Assembly (NCBI GenBank): GCA_964653025.1
Contig: CAZZBZ010000009.1
Coordinates: forward strand, 1-63,058
Length of the DNA: 63,058 nucleotides
DNA from: JABWAM01 sp964653025
GTDB lineage: Bacteria > Verrucomicrobiota > Verrucomicrobiia > JABWAM01
Direction: 5' to 3'
The first letter of the stretch is position 1. Each line of letters opens with the position of its first letter. Position numbers and translations under genes: made by a program. The notes beneath the pieces are model-generated. The model was not told the DNA's origin and did not search any database. It saw nothing but the letters and a program-made list of their open reading frames with translations. This document shows, in pieces, positions 53,366-62,177 of this stretch.

Positions 53366-55134
53366 ATATCCTCGGCATCTCGGCCTTCTACCACGATTCC
53401 GCGGTCGCCCTCGTGCAGGATGGCGTCCTCGTGGCCGCCGCGGAGGAGGAGCGTTTTTCGCGGAAGAAGCACGACCACGGTTTCCCGAAGCTCGCGGCGG
53501 AGTTCTGCCTGAAAAAGGGGGGGATCACGGCGCAGGATGTGGACTGGGTTGTCTTCTACGAGAAGCCGTTCGTGAAGTTTGAGCGGATCTTCCAGACGTC
53601 GATGGCAACCTTCCCGCGGGGCGTGGGGGTTTTCCGCGCGGCGATGCAGACGTGGCTGATGGACAAGCTCTGGATCAAGGCGATCCTGCGCGAGGAGCTG
53701 GGCGTGGACTCGAAGAAGATCGCATTCTGCGACCACCACCTCGCCCACGCGGCGAGCTCGTACTACTGCTCTCCCTTCGACAAGGCGGCGGTGCTCACGA
53801 TCGATGGGGTGGGCGAGTGGACGACCACGGCCAAGGGAGTCGCCGAGGGGAACAAGATCCACCTCACCCACGAAATGCGCTTTCCGCACTCGCTTGGGTT
53901 GCTCTACAGCGCCTTCACGGCGTTTCTCGGTTTCGAGGTGAACGAGGGCGAGTACAAGGTGATGGGGATGGCGCCCTACGGGGAGCCGAAGTACCTCGAC
54001 AAGGTCTGGAAGCTCATGGACCTCTCGGAGGACGGGTCGTTCCAGTTAAAAATGGAGTACTTCAAGTTTCCGTACTCGCTGAAGAACACCTACAATCGCA
54101 ACTTCGTAAAACTCTTCGGGCCGCCGCGCACCCCCGAGACCCATTTCTTCACGAAGAACACGGGGTTCCCCTCCTACTTCGGGGAGCGACCGGCGGACTA
54201 CGCGCGATTGGAGGCGGAGAACCAGCATTACGCGGACATCGCCTCGAGCATCCAGAAGGCGACCGAGGAGATCGTCCTGCGCATGGCTCGCTCCCTGCAG
54301 AAGGAGACCGGGCTCACCGACCTCTGCTTCGCCGGCGGCGTGGCGCTCAACTGCGTGGCCAACGGACGCATTCTCCGCGAGACCCCCTTCCAGCGCATCT
54401 TCATCCAACCCGGCGCCGGCGATGGGGGTGGCGCGATCGGTGCGGCGTTCCATATGGCCCACGAGGTGCTCGGCCAGCCTCGCCGCTTCGTCATGCGCCA
54501 CGCGCTTTGGGGCGAGGAATACTCCGAAGGCGAGGCCGCCGACTTCTTCCGTAGCGAGAACATCCCCTTCGAGAAGGTGGACGACGAGGCGAAGCTCATC
54601 GAGCGCGTCGTCTCCGCCCTCACCTCGAAGCAGGTGATCGGCTGGCATCAGGGGCGCTTCGAGTTCGGCCCGCGCGCCCTCGGCGCCCGATCGATCCTCG
54701 CCGACCCGCGCTCGGCGGAGATGAAGGACATCGTCAACACCAAGATCAAGTTCCGCGAGCCCTACCGCCCCTTCGCGCCCTCGATCCTTGGCGAGGTGGC
54801 CGACGACTACTTCGACATGCCGGGGATCTCGAAGCAGGAGGCCGCCCGCTTCATGCTGCTGGTCGTGCCCGTGAAGAAGGAGAAACAGGAGATCATCCCC
54901 GCCGTGAGCCACATGGGCACCGGTCGCCTCCAGGCGGTCTTCCCGGATACCCACCCGCGCTACCACCGCCTCATCAAGGGCTTCGGCGACGCCACCGGCG
55001 TTCCCGTGCTCATGAACACCTCGTTCAACCTCCGCGGCGAGCCGATTGTCACCACCCCCGCGAACGCCTACCGCACCTTCCGCGCCAGCGAGATGGACCT
55101 GCTTGTCGTCGGCAACCTCCTCGTCAGGAAATGA
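53362..55134 (+). CDS. Carbamoyltransferase, NodU/CmcH family
   Basis: 590 aa. The N-terminal Kae1-like domain has ILGISAFYHDSAVALVQDG, the metal-binding HHLAHAASSYYCSPF and LTIDGVGEW; the C-terminal domain has LCFAGGVALNCVANGRI, HQGRFEFGPRALGARSI and MNTSFNLRGEPIV. The family transfers a carbamoyl group from carbamoyl phosphate through carbamoyl-AMP to a sugar or antibiotic hydroxyl. The acceptor is unknown; the neighbours suggest a cell-surface glycan or other envelope molecule. It is coupled by 4-bp overlaps on both sides. Confidence 0.93.
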   Translation: MNILGISAFYHDSAVALVQDGVLVAAAEEERFSRKKHDHGFPKLAAEFCLKKGGITAQDVDWVVFYEKPFVKFERIFQTSMATFPRGVGVFRAAMQTWLMDKLWIKAILREELGVDSKKIAFCDHHLAHAASSYYCSPFDKAAVLTIDGVGEWTTTAKGVAEGNKIHLTHEMRFPHSLGLLYSAFTAFLGFEVNEGEYKVMGMAPYGEPKYLDKVWKLMDLSEDGSFQLKMEYFKFPYSLKNTYNRNFVKLFGPPRTPETHFFTKNTGFPSYFGERPADYARLEAENQHYADIASSIQKATEEIVLRMARSLQKETGLTDLCFAGGVALNCVANGRILRETPFQRIFIQPGAGDGGGAIGAAFHMAHEVLGQPRRFVMRHALWGEEYSEGEAADFFRSENIPFEKVDDEAKLIERVVSALTSKQVIGWHQGRFEFGPRALGARSILADPRSAEMKDIVNTKIKFREPYRPFAPSILGEVADDYFDMPGISKQEAARFMLLVVPVKKEKQEIIPAVSHMGTGRLQAVFPDTHPRYHRLIKGFGDATGVPVLMNTSFNLRGEPIVTTPANAYRTFRASEMDLLVVGNLLVRK

Positions 55135-55862
55135 AGCGCCTCCTGCTCCTCGCCTTCCTCCTCCCGTTCCCCGTTCTCGCCCTCGACACCGTCGTCCTTG
55201 AGACGGTCGGTCATGGCCCGACGCGCGTGGTCGGGGGGGACCCGAAACTCGCCGACACCGCCACCCCTCCCGCCTCCACCTTCAAGATCGTGATCGCCTG
55301 GGCGGCCCTCGAGGAAGGAGTCGCCGAGCCTTCCACGACCTTCAAGGTCGCCGACAAGCATGTTCCCGGCGCCCCGCGCGCGGTGACGCTTGCCGAGGCG
55401 ATGTTTTTCTCGAGCAACGACGCCTTCGTCGAACTCGCCTCCCGCCTTCCAAAGGGGAGTCTCGAAAAATACGTCGAGCAAAGCGGCCTCACGGATGGCC
55501 CGCCTCCGAAGGACTGGCTCAAGGACGACCCCTCCTCGGTCCGTCGTGGGGGAGCCCTGCTCGTAACCCCGCGCCAGCAGCACGCCTTTATCCTCCGCGT
55601 GATGCGCGGCAAGGTGGGTTCCTCGAAGATGAAGGCCGAGCAACTCCTCGAGTGCCTTGCATGGCCCGTCAAGGGATCGAAAGTCCGCCTTTACGGAAAG
55701 ACCGGAACCCTCACCGGCGTCACCTGGTTCAACGGCTTCGGCATTGAGGAATGGACTGATCGCGCGGTCACCGTCCTGTGCATCGGCCCTGAAGCGAACC
55801 GCGCGGACACGGTCGCCGCGTTCTACAGTCGGTTCGGCGTGTCTCCCCCGAAGCTGCCGTAG
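55131..55862 (+). CDS. Class D beta-lactamase/penicillin-binding-like protein
   Basis: 243 aa with a signal peptide (LLLLAFLLPFPVLA, cleavage around residue 18). The serine acylase motifs are STFK (Ser49-Lys52), SSN (94-96) and KTG (190-192), with LYGKTGTLTGVTWFNGFG as in OXA enzymes. The OXA YGN motif is not evident and the second motif is SxN as in penicillin-binding proteins, so it may be a D,D-peptidase or a signalling homologue rather than a true beta-lactamase. The ATGA overlap with the carbamoyltransferase gene is unusual and suggests a shared pathway. Confidence 0.8.
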   Translation: MKRLLLLAFLLPFPVLALDTVVLETVGHGPTRVVGGDPKLADTATPPASTFKIVIAWAALEEGVAEPSTTFKVADKHVPGAPRAVTLAEAMFFSSNDAFVELASRLPKGSLEKYVEQSGLTDGPPPKDWLKDDPSSVRRGGALLVTPRQQHAFILRVMRGKVGSSKMKAEQLLECLAWPVKGSKVRLYGKTGTLTGVTWFNGFGIEEWTDRAVTVLCIGPEANRADTVAAFYSRFGVSPPKLP

Positions 55863-55982
55863 GTGCCCGGATGCCCCAGTCCCCGTTAGCCCCTTGTGTC
55901 CCCACAAGGGGAAGCTTCTCCGTTCAAGTTTCCCGCGCTGGGATAGTATGGGCTAATCTGCATTTCTCACGCCGCTCCGAAA

Positions 55983-56055
55983 AATTGTAGGGCAGGCGCT
56001 CCTCGCCTGCCATCTATCAGGAAGGATGGCAAGCGGGAGCGCTTGCCCTACAATT
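55983..56055. repeat. Imperfect 32-bp inverted repeat element
   Basis: Arms begin AATTGTAGGGCAGGCGCTCC and end with the near-complement, with a short ATC-rich loop (about 7 bp). TTTCTCAC/GTGAGAA blocks lie just outside, so the original unit may span about 55945-56110. It is probably a transcribed hairpin or MITE relic in the 298-bp gap. Confidence 0.75.
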
Positions 56056-56125
56056 CAGAAAACACCCTGCCGCATATTTTTCCTGTTGGTGAGAAGTACG
56101 GGCTAACGGTGTCCCACTCCCCGCC

Positions 56126-56154
56126 TTGAACCGTCACTTTCCTCCGGTTAGACT
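56126..56154 (+). promoter_or_regulatory. Promoter of the glycosyltransferase 9 gene, leaderless type
   Basis: TTGAAC (56126-56131), 17-nt spacer, TAGACT (56149-56154), 6 nt to GTG 56161. No Shine-Dalgarno. Confidence 0.65.
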
Positions 56155-56160
56155 AACCCC

Positions 56161-57267
56161 GTGACCCCTGACCCGGCCAATATCGCCTCGCGGTTCCCCG
56201 GCGTCCGGCGCATCGCCGTCATCAAGCTCAAGCACATCGGCGACGTGCTTCTGGCCACCCCGTGCCTCCGCGCCCTCCACGAGGCATTCCCGGATGCCGA
56301 GATTCACGCGGTGGTCAACGACGAGAGCGCCCCGATCCTCGCGAACCATCCGCTCCTCTCGGCCATCCACGTCTTCCCCCGGCGCGCGATGAAGGCGGGT
56401 CTCCGCGCGCGCCTCGACGGGGAACGAGCCTTTCTCCGCGAGATCCGCGCGGCACGCTTCGACATGACCGTGGACCTCACGAGCGGGGACCGCCCCGCTT
56501 GGATCTCCTGGCTCAGCGGGGCGCGCCACCGCCTCGCCTACCATCCCGATGGCAAGGGCTTCTGGGGCAAGCGCTGGCTCTACAACCGCATGGTCCCGCC
56601 CTGCCGCGACCCCGACCTCCACGAGGTGCTCAAGAACCTTGGCGTCCTCGCCCACGCGGGGATCCCGTCGAAGGACCCGCACATGGAGGTGTTCCCCTCC
56701 GCCGCGGACGATGCGGCGGTCACTGTCGCGCTGCGGGCTGCGGGCCTCCCGGAAGGGAAGGACTTTGTCATCGCGCACCCAACCTCGCGCTGGCTCTGGA
56801 AATGCTGGCCGGCGGACCGATTTGCCGCCCTTATCACTTGGATCCAGTCCCAGCATGGGCTTCCCGTGGTCCTCACCTGCGGGACCGATCGCAAGGAGAT
56901 TGACTGGACGGATCGCATGCTTGCCGTGGGAGCTGGGAGTCCGCTCGACCTTCGCGGTCGCCTCACCCTCCTCCAATGGGCGGCGCTCGTGAAGCGCGCG
57001 AAACTTTTCGTCGGCGTGGACTCCGCCCCGATGCACCTCGCCGCGGCGCAAGGGACGCCCACGCTCTGTTTCTTCGGCCCCACCGGCTGGCATAACTGGG
57101 AACCGTGGGCCGTACGCCACGTCACCCTCGTCCGCGACTGCCCCTGCTCCCGCGACCGCGGCACCCCCCACTGCGACTGGAAGCAGCCGCGCGCCTGCCT
57201 CCAGGCCATCACCCTCGACGACGCGAAGGCCGCCGTCTCCGACCTCCTCGGCGCGACGGCGGGCTGA
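56161..57267 (+). CDS. Glycosyltransferase family 9 (LPS heptosyltransferase-like)
   Basis: 368 aa GT-B fold enzyme. RIAVIKLKHIGDVLLATPCL with the GD motif, then FVIAHPTSRWLWKCWP and FVGVDSAPMHLAAAQGTP, match WaaQ/WaaF-type heptosyltransferases. It would add a heptose from ADP-heptose to the LPS inner core; the exact acceptor and whether the donor is ADP-heptose cannot be told. GTG 56161 is fixed by the promoter. A cysteine-rich tail (VRDCPCSRDRGTPHCDW) follows the catalytic part. Confidence 0.88.
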   Translation: MTPDPANIASRFPGVRRIAVIKLKHIGDVLLATPCLRALHEAFPDAEIHAVVNDESAPILANHPLLSAIHVFPRRAMKAGLRARLDGERAFLREIRAARFDMTVDLTSGDRPAWISWLSGARHRLAYHPDGKGFWGKRWLYNRMVPPCRDPDLHEVLKNLGVLAHAGIPSKDPHMEVFPSAADDAAVTVALRAAGLPEGKDFVIAHPTSRWLWKCWPADRFAALITWIQSQHGLPVVLTCGTDRKEIDWTDRMLAVGAGSPLDLRGRLTLLQWAALVKRAKLFVGVDSAPMHLAAAQGTPTLCFFGPTGWHNWEPWAVRHVTLVRDCPCSRDRGTPHCDWKQPRACLQAITLDDAKAAVSDLLGATAG

Positions 57268-57343
57268 TCCGCGGAGGGACCCAGGCAAGCGGGCTTCCGA
57301 CCGAGAAGCGTCAGGGCGGGGCGGTTGTTGAGGGAAGGCGGGG

Positions 57344-57392
57344 GAGAGTCTTAACCCGCGGGTCGCAGGTTCGGATCAGGAATGGCGCACCA
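57344..57392 (+). tRNA. Degenerate tRNA 3'-half-like fragment
   Basis: GAGTCTTAACCCGCGGGTCG and GCAGGTTCGGATC resemble the anticodon and T-arm of a bacterial tRNA, and the sequence ends in ACCA. The T-stem does not pair and no matching 5' half is present, so this is at most a decayed remnant. The remainder of 57268-57850 contains the 57411 palindrome and no convincing gene. Confidence 0.25.
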
Positions 57393-57410
57393 TTTTGCTT
57401 CGTTGCGAAG

Positions 57411-57425
57411 TCCGCCTCAGGCGGA
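57411..57425. repeat. Dispersed palindrome TCCGCCTCAGGCGGA, copy 3
   Basis: Same element as 29932 and 39635, in opposite orientation. Confidence 0.8.
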
Positions 57426-57850
57426 TTCAGAGTCCAAGGCCCCGTGATGGGCCGTTCCCTGTCGCGTTCTACAGAGGAAAACGCCCGTGGGCGCCCGGGC
57501 GGACTCTCTCTTTTCGTGGCCCTTGAAATGGAGGAGGGAGGGAGGTGCCCAAAATCGACGGACTCTCGGCGCTCTCCCCGAATTTCCAAAACTGGTTAAC
57601 AGTCAAAAAGAAATGGTGGGGGATTTCTTTTGGAGCGTTAACCAGAATGGGGAAGGAGAGGACCTTGGTGATGGGCAAATGCCGATTCCCGAGAGGCGGA
57701 GGGGCAAATTCGTCTGAAAATCACGTCCCCGAACACTACCTCCACAAAGGTATTTTAAAGGGTTGTCGAAATGAGCGGAGTTCCTGATCGTCATTTTATT
57801 CCCGCTTCTCACCTGCGGCCCTGCCTTCATTTTAACCTCGGACAACACCT

Positions 57851-58819
57851 ATGAAATCAACGCTATTTACTACGACGGTCGCATTGGCGCTGGCGCTGAT
57901 CACGGCGGGCGCTCTGCGTGCCGACACGTTCGGCAATGGGACCACGACCAACTTCACGCTGGATTTCGTGACCGTGGGCAATCCCGGCAACGCGGTCGAC
58001 GACACGGGATACGGCGCGGTGGCGGACACGTTCCGGATGGGGACCTACGAGGTCTCCCGGGACATGATCAACAAAGCCAATGATCTGGGAAATCTCGGGG
58101 TCACCCTGGCCGACATGGCCCCCTATGGCGGCAACGGAGTGGACAAGCCGGCGACGGGCGTTTCGTGGAACGAAGCGGCACGGTTCGTGAACTGGCTGAA
58201 CGTGAACGCGGGCTATACGGCAGCCTACAAGTTCAACGTGCAGTCAGGCGGTGGGGGCTACAGCGCGAACGCGTACCTCGTGCTCTGGGCACCGACGGAT
58301 GTGGGCTACAACGCGAGCAACCTGTATCGCAACAGCAACGCGAAGTACGTCCTGCCGAGCGAGAACGAGTGGTACAAGGCGGCATTCTACAGTCTTGGCG
58401 GAACCTACTACAACTACGCGACGGGGAGCGACGCGATTCCGACGGCAGTGGCGGGCGGGACGGCGAGCGGGACAGCGGTTTACGACGGCCAGGGCGGCCC
58501 CACGAACATCACTATGGCTGGGGGGTTGAGCCCCTACGGGACGATGGGTCAGGATGGAAACGTGTGGGAATGGAGCGAGAGCGCCTACGACGGCGCCAAT
58601 TCCACCACGTCCGAGAATCGCGGGATTCGCGGTGGTGATTGGCTCAACTCCGAGGGCTTCCTGCGGTCTTCGTATCGGAACTACTTCGTCCCGACGTACG
58701 AGGGCCTCAACTTCGGGTTTCGTGTGGCCAGCGTCACTTCCGTCCCCGAACCCTCCACCTACGCGATGCTCGGGGCCGGGGCGCTGGGACTGCTCGCCCT
58801 GCGTCGGCGGCGGGCGTAG
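57851..58819 (+). CDS. PEP-CTERM protein with SUMF1/FGE-sulfatase domain
   Basis: 322 aa. Signal peptide (ALALALITAGALRADTF, cleavage near residue 24). The SUMF1/formylglycine-generating-enzyme-like fold shows TYEVSRDMINKAN, TGVSWNEAARFVNWLN, KYVLPSENEWYKAAFY, GNVWEWSESAYDGAN and GIRGGDWLNSEG. The C-terminus is a full PEP-CTERM signal: VPEPSTYAMLG, a hydrophobic helix and RRRRA. The exosortase at 9253 is the probable processing enzyme. The FGE catalytic cysteines are absent, so a structural or ligand-binding role outside the cell is more likely than cysteine oxidation. Confidence 0.9.
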   Translation: MKSTLFTTTVALALALITAGALRADTFGNGTTTNFTLDFVTVGNPGNAVDDTGYGAVADTFRMGTYEVSRDMINKANDLGNLGVTLADMAPYGGNGVDKPATGVSWNEAARFVNWLNVNAGYTAAYKFNVQSGGGGYSANAYLVLWAPTDVGYNASNLYRNSNAKYVLPSENEWYKAAFYSLGGTYYNYATGSDAIPTAVAGGTASGTAVYDGQGGPTNITMAGGLSPYGTMGQDGNVWEWSESAYDGANSTTSENRGIRGGDWLNSEGFLRSSYRNYFVPTYEGLNFGFRVASVTSVPEPSTYAMLGAGALGLLALRRRRA

Positions 58820-59051
58820 CGGATTAGGACGCTCCAAAACACGGACTACAAAATCGGCATTTTGTAGGCAGTTTCCTTACGCGAAAATCAGCATCGAGCC
58901 TACAGACACGGGGCGGCGGCTCGTGGTGGAATGGCTGCCGTGGAGAATTCTAACCTCTCTGATCCCCAGGAGATTTGATGAAAACCCTGCTCATGGATCG
59001 GAGCGATTTTCAGGCGGGGCCGATTCGCCCCTGCCTTCCCCTCCGCCCGTC

Positions 59052-61040
59052 ATGAAAAATCTCTACTCCCGTTGGCGGCGTTTCGTCGATCTTGTTTCCT
59101 ATCGACTCGACAATTTCTTCATCCGAGGTATCTCGGCCCAGACCATCTTGATGTGTGCCCTTTTGGTCGGCCTGATCCTGCTCGGCACGCTCAGCCTCCC
59201 TTTAGGCATGTATGAGCCCAGGAACAAAGATGTGCCCTCGATCGGCCACCAGTTCGGCGAAGGATTCTGGGACGCCGCATGGTGGTCCACGATGCATATT
59301 TTCGATGCCTCCTACGTGAGCCAGGACTACGGGGCCAATCCTTCCATCGTCGTGCTGGGGCTCGTGATCTCGCTGCTGGGTCTAATCCTGTTCGGCGGGG
59401 TGGTGGGTCTCGTTTCCGCCGGCGTGATGAGCAGACTGGAAAAACTTGCCGAAGGCCGCAGTCCGATCCATGAATCCGGCCACATCCTCATCCTCGGCTG
59501 GAACGACAAGATCTTCAGCATCCTCGACCTTTTCGAAGACCACCACAAGACGGTCACCATCGTGATCCTCTCCGGCCACACAATATCCACAATGCAGGAC
59601 CAGATGCGTAGCGAGCGCGGGCGGACAAGGCGCATCCAACCCATCCTTCGAAGCGGCTCGCCCACAAACCTGAGCGAACTCGAACGCATGTCCTTCCGTG
59701 ACGCCTACAGCATCATCGTGCTCGCCGACGAATCCAACGCGAATCCGGACGGGAAAGACATTGGCACGATCAAGACCCTGATGCTTCTCGCCGGCAATGT
59801 GCCCAAGGTGGCGCCCCGGCCGAAGATGGTGGCGGAAATCGATCGCCCGGAAAACCTCGACGTCGCGGGTATCGCCTCGCAGCGTTCGGTCTCGCTTGTA
59901 TGCCCGAGTCAAATACTCAGCAGGATGATTGTGCAGGCTACGCGGCAGCCCGGCCTTTCGCACGTTTACAGTTCGCTTCTGAGTTTCGTGGGAAACGAGA
60001 TTTTCATCCAGCCACAGCCGGGCTGCACGGGCCGGCGGTTGGGCGAGTCGATGTTCGATTTTCCAAACGCGATCCTGCTGGGTACCAGCTCGATGGAGGA
60101 GCGCGACGGCCATCCCTATTTCCGCCATCATATCAATCCGGGAAAGGATCGCATGGTTGGTAAGTCGGAATGGCTTATCCTCCTCGCGCGGGGATGCGTG
60201 GTGTACCAGCCCAAAGCCAACACTACGTTCGATTCGGAAGTCCTTCCGCCAGAACCAAGATCCTTTCCACAAGGGAGCATTCTTATCCTGGGCTGGAACG
60301 ACAGAATCTTCAACATCCTCCAGGAATATGATTCATTCCTCGGAGTTGGGAGTCACATTACCATCGCCTCGCTGCATCCGCCGCACGAGGCATCCGCCTG
60401 GCTGGAGGAGAAACTGAGTCGACCGCTCGTTAATGTCACGCCGACCTGCGTGCAGACCGACTATACGCACGTGGCCAAGCTCGATGCGCTGCTCTCGGGA
60501 ACATTCGATACGTGCATCATACTTGCCGATGTATCCAGCGGCGGGTGCGATCCGGACGCGCGCGCGATCGCCACCATGCTTCTCTTGCGGGACTACGAGA
60601 GGCGTCACCCGGATCGACGTCTCAAGCAGGTCGTGGTCGAGGTCCTTTCGGCCGCCAACTCCGAGCTTCTGAACCAGCACTGCCAGACCGACATCGTCAT
60701 CAGCCCGCGCCTGATCAGCATGCTGCTCGCGCAAATCTCTCAGCAGCTGATGTTGGAACGGGTGTACGCCGACCTGATGAATGCGCATGCGAATGAAATC
60801 TACCTCAAGCCAGTCACGCATTACTCGGGCGATCCGGGCGCCTGTACATTTGCCGAGCTCATGCGCAGCGCCGCAAGGCGCGGCGAACTCGCCATTGGGG
60901 TGAAGTTCCACGCCAGGGCCAACGATGCAGCCAGCGAGTTTGGTGTTCGCATCAACCCTCCGAAGAATGAACTGCTGGGGCTCGGCCTCGAAGACCAGGT
61001 GATTGTCATCTCAAAGCAAGGCGGCGAACTAATCGCTTAG
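59052..61040 (+). CDS. CASTOR/POLLUX-like ion channel with RCK domains
   Basis: 662 aa. Two N-terminal membrane segments (TILMCALLVGLILLGTLSLP and VVLGLVISLLGLILFGGVVG) surround a pore loop (DAAWWSTMHIFDASYV); two tandem RCK/TrkA_N-like regulatory modules follow, each opening with an ILILGWND motif (~145 and ~413). CASTOR and POLLUX homologues are Ca2+- or K+-permeable nuclear channels in plants; bacterial relatives are poorly characterised. ATG 59052 is chosen; the frame upstream belongs to the preceding gene's shadow. It lies 50 bp before the pLGIC homologue. Confidence 0.82.
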   Translation: MKNLYSRWRRFVDLVSYRLDNFFIRGISAQTILMCALLVGLILLGTLSLPLGMYEPRNKDVPSIGHQFGEGFWDAAWWSTMHIFDASYVSQDYGANPSIVVLGLVISLLGLILFGGVVGLVSAGVMSRLEKLAEGRSPIHESGHILILGWNDKIFSILDLFEDHHKTVTIVILSGHTISTMQDQMRSERGRTRRIQPILRSGSPTNLSELERMSFRDAYSIIVLADESNANPDGKDIGTIKTLMLLAGNVPKVAPRPKMVAEIDRPENLDVAGIASQRSVSLVCPSQILSRMIVQATRQPGLSHVYSSLLSFVGNEIFIQPQPGCTGRRLGESMFDFPNAILLGTSSMEERDGHPYFRHHINPGKDRMVGKSEWLILLARGCVVYQPKANTTFDSEVLPPEPRSFPQGSILILGWNDRIFNILQEYDSFLGVGSHITIASLHPPHEASAWLEEKLSRPLVNVTPTCVQTDYTHVAKLDALLSGTFDTCIILADVSSGGCDPDARAIATMLLLRDYERRHPDRRLKQVVVEVLSAANSELLNQHCQTDIVISPRLISMLLAQISQQLMLERVYADLMNAHANEIYLKPVTHYSGDPGACTFAELMRSAARRGELAIGVKFHARANDAASEFGVRINPPKNELLGLGLEDQVIVISKQGGELIA

Positions 61041-61090
61041 CATGATGATAAAACCGATAAACAAATCTCCAAACCCAACAAATCCACATT

Positions 61091-62071
61091 ATGATACGAG
61101 TTCTTCGCTTACTCTTTATATGTTTCTGTGTTTTGCCATTCGCTACTTTTGCCTCTGGAAATGAAAAGGGGAAAGCGCCGCCCGTTGAAGTGCGCGTTGG
61201 CGCATACATCACTTCTGTTTATGAACTGAACCCCAACAATAACACGTTTATCGCCGATTTCTGGCTGTGGTTTGTGCATGATGGGAAGCAGCAGATCAAG
61301 CCCCTGAAGACGCTGGAGTTTGAGAACGCCAGGGATTTCAAAGCTAGCCTTGATGTCAGCGAAGACCACGGCGACCAACGTTACCACGCCGAGAAGGTTC
61401 ACGGCGTGTTTAATCATGGATGGAATACCGAGAAGTTTCCGTTTGATCGCCATGAACTCCAAATACGCCTGAGCGAGGGACAGGCGGAATCCTCCACCCT
61501 CACCTACGCTGCTGATGGAGTAAATACGGGGGTGGATCCTCAAATCAAGATTGAAGGATGGCGGGTAGAAAAAGTCATCATCCGAACCGGTGCGCGCGAA
61601 TATAACACAACCTTTGGAGTCCCGGGGGAAACCGGGGGGTCAACCTATGCTTCGGCGGTCATTTCAATCTTTATCGCGCGCGATGCGGCAGGCATTTTCT
61701 GGAAATTGATGGCTGCGGTTTACATTGCCTTCATCATCGGATTGGTTTCGTTTTTCATGGATCCATCGAAGGACTCGTTCTTTACCGGACGCCTGAGCCT
61801 TCTGTCGGCCATGATCTTTGCCGTTGTCATCAACAGTTCGCGTGTGGCCGCGTCACTCGGTCAAAATCCTTCATTCACTCTCGCTGATAAAATTCACGTG
61901 TTGACACTGATTTTCCTGCTCATGGCCATCGTGGCATCCGTCATCTCCAGGAAGCTGCATGTAAGAGGTAATGGTGCCATGGCCCTGCGCCTCGACCGCC
62001 TGATGGCGCTGGCGTTCTTCGGCGTCTATTTAATGATCAATCTCATTGTGATTAAAATGGCTGCCTGTTGA
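61091..62071 (+). CDS. Prokaryotic pentameric ligand-gated ion channel homologue
   Basis: 326 aa. Signal peptide (LLFICFCVLPFATFASG), an extracellular beta-domain (VRVGAYITSVYELNPNNNTF, FPFDRHELQIRLSEG) with the Pro-Phe-Asp turn of the Cys-loop equivalent but without its cysteines as in GLIC/ELIC, then four membrane helices: WKLMAAVYIAFIIGLVSFF, RLSLLSAMIFAVVINSSRVA, IHVLTLIFLLMAIVAS and LMALAFFGVYLMINLIVI. The ligand is unknown. The gene is visibly AT-richer than its neighbours, suggesting transfer. It follows the CASTOR/POLLUX-like gene by 50 bp. Confidence 0.85.
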   Translation: MIRVLRLLFICFCVLPFATFASGNEKGKAPPVEVRVGAYITSVYELNPNNNTFIADFWLWFVHDGKQQIKPLKTLEFENARDFKASLDVSEDHGDQRYHAEKVHGVFNHGWNTEKFPFDRHELQIRLSEGQAESSTLTYAADGVNTGVDPQIKIEGWRVEKVIIRTGAREYNTTFGVPGETGGSTYASAVISIFIARDAAGIFWKLMAAVYIAFIIGLVSFFMDPSKDSFFTGRLSLLSAMIFAVVINSSRVAASLGQNPSFTLADKIHVLTLIFLLMAIVASVISRKLHVRGNGAMALRLDRLMALAFFGVYLMINLIVIKMAAC

Positions 62072-62142
62072 TCCGAGCCGTCCTTTCGCGCCATTGTGGA
62101 TGTGAGTTCACCCTCGGCATTCCCTTTCCGAAGCCCCGAGGC

Positions 62143-62172
62143 TTGACCTCTCAATGTGGACGGGGCGAGATT
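62143..62172 (+). promoter_or_regulatory. Promoter of mqnA, leaderless type
   Basis: TTGACC (62143-62148), 18-nt spacer, GAGATT (62167-62172), 5 nt to GTG 62178. It indicates that the GTG, not ATG 62154 inside the spacer, is the start. Confidence 0.45.
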
Positions 62173-62177
62173 TACCC

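Noticed and set aside
57311..57589. 92-aa ORF antisense to the tRNA-like fragment
   Set aside because: It reads through the tRNA-like DNA and heptamer-free repeats; resembles known spurious ORFs over tRNA genes.
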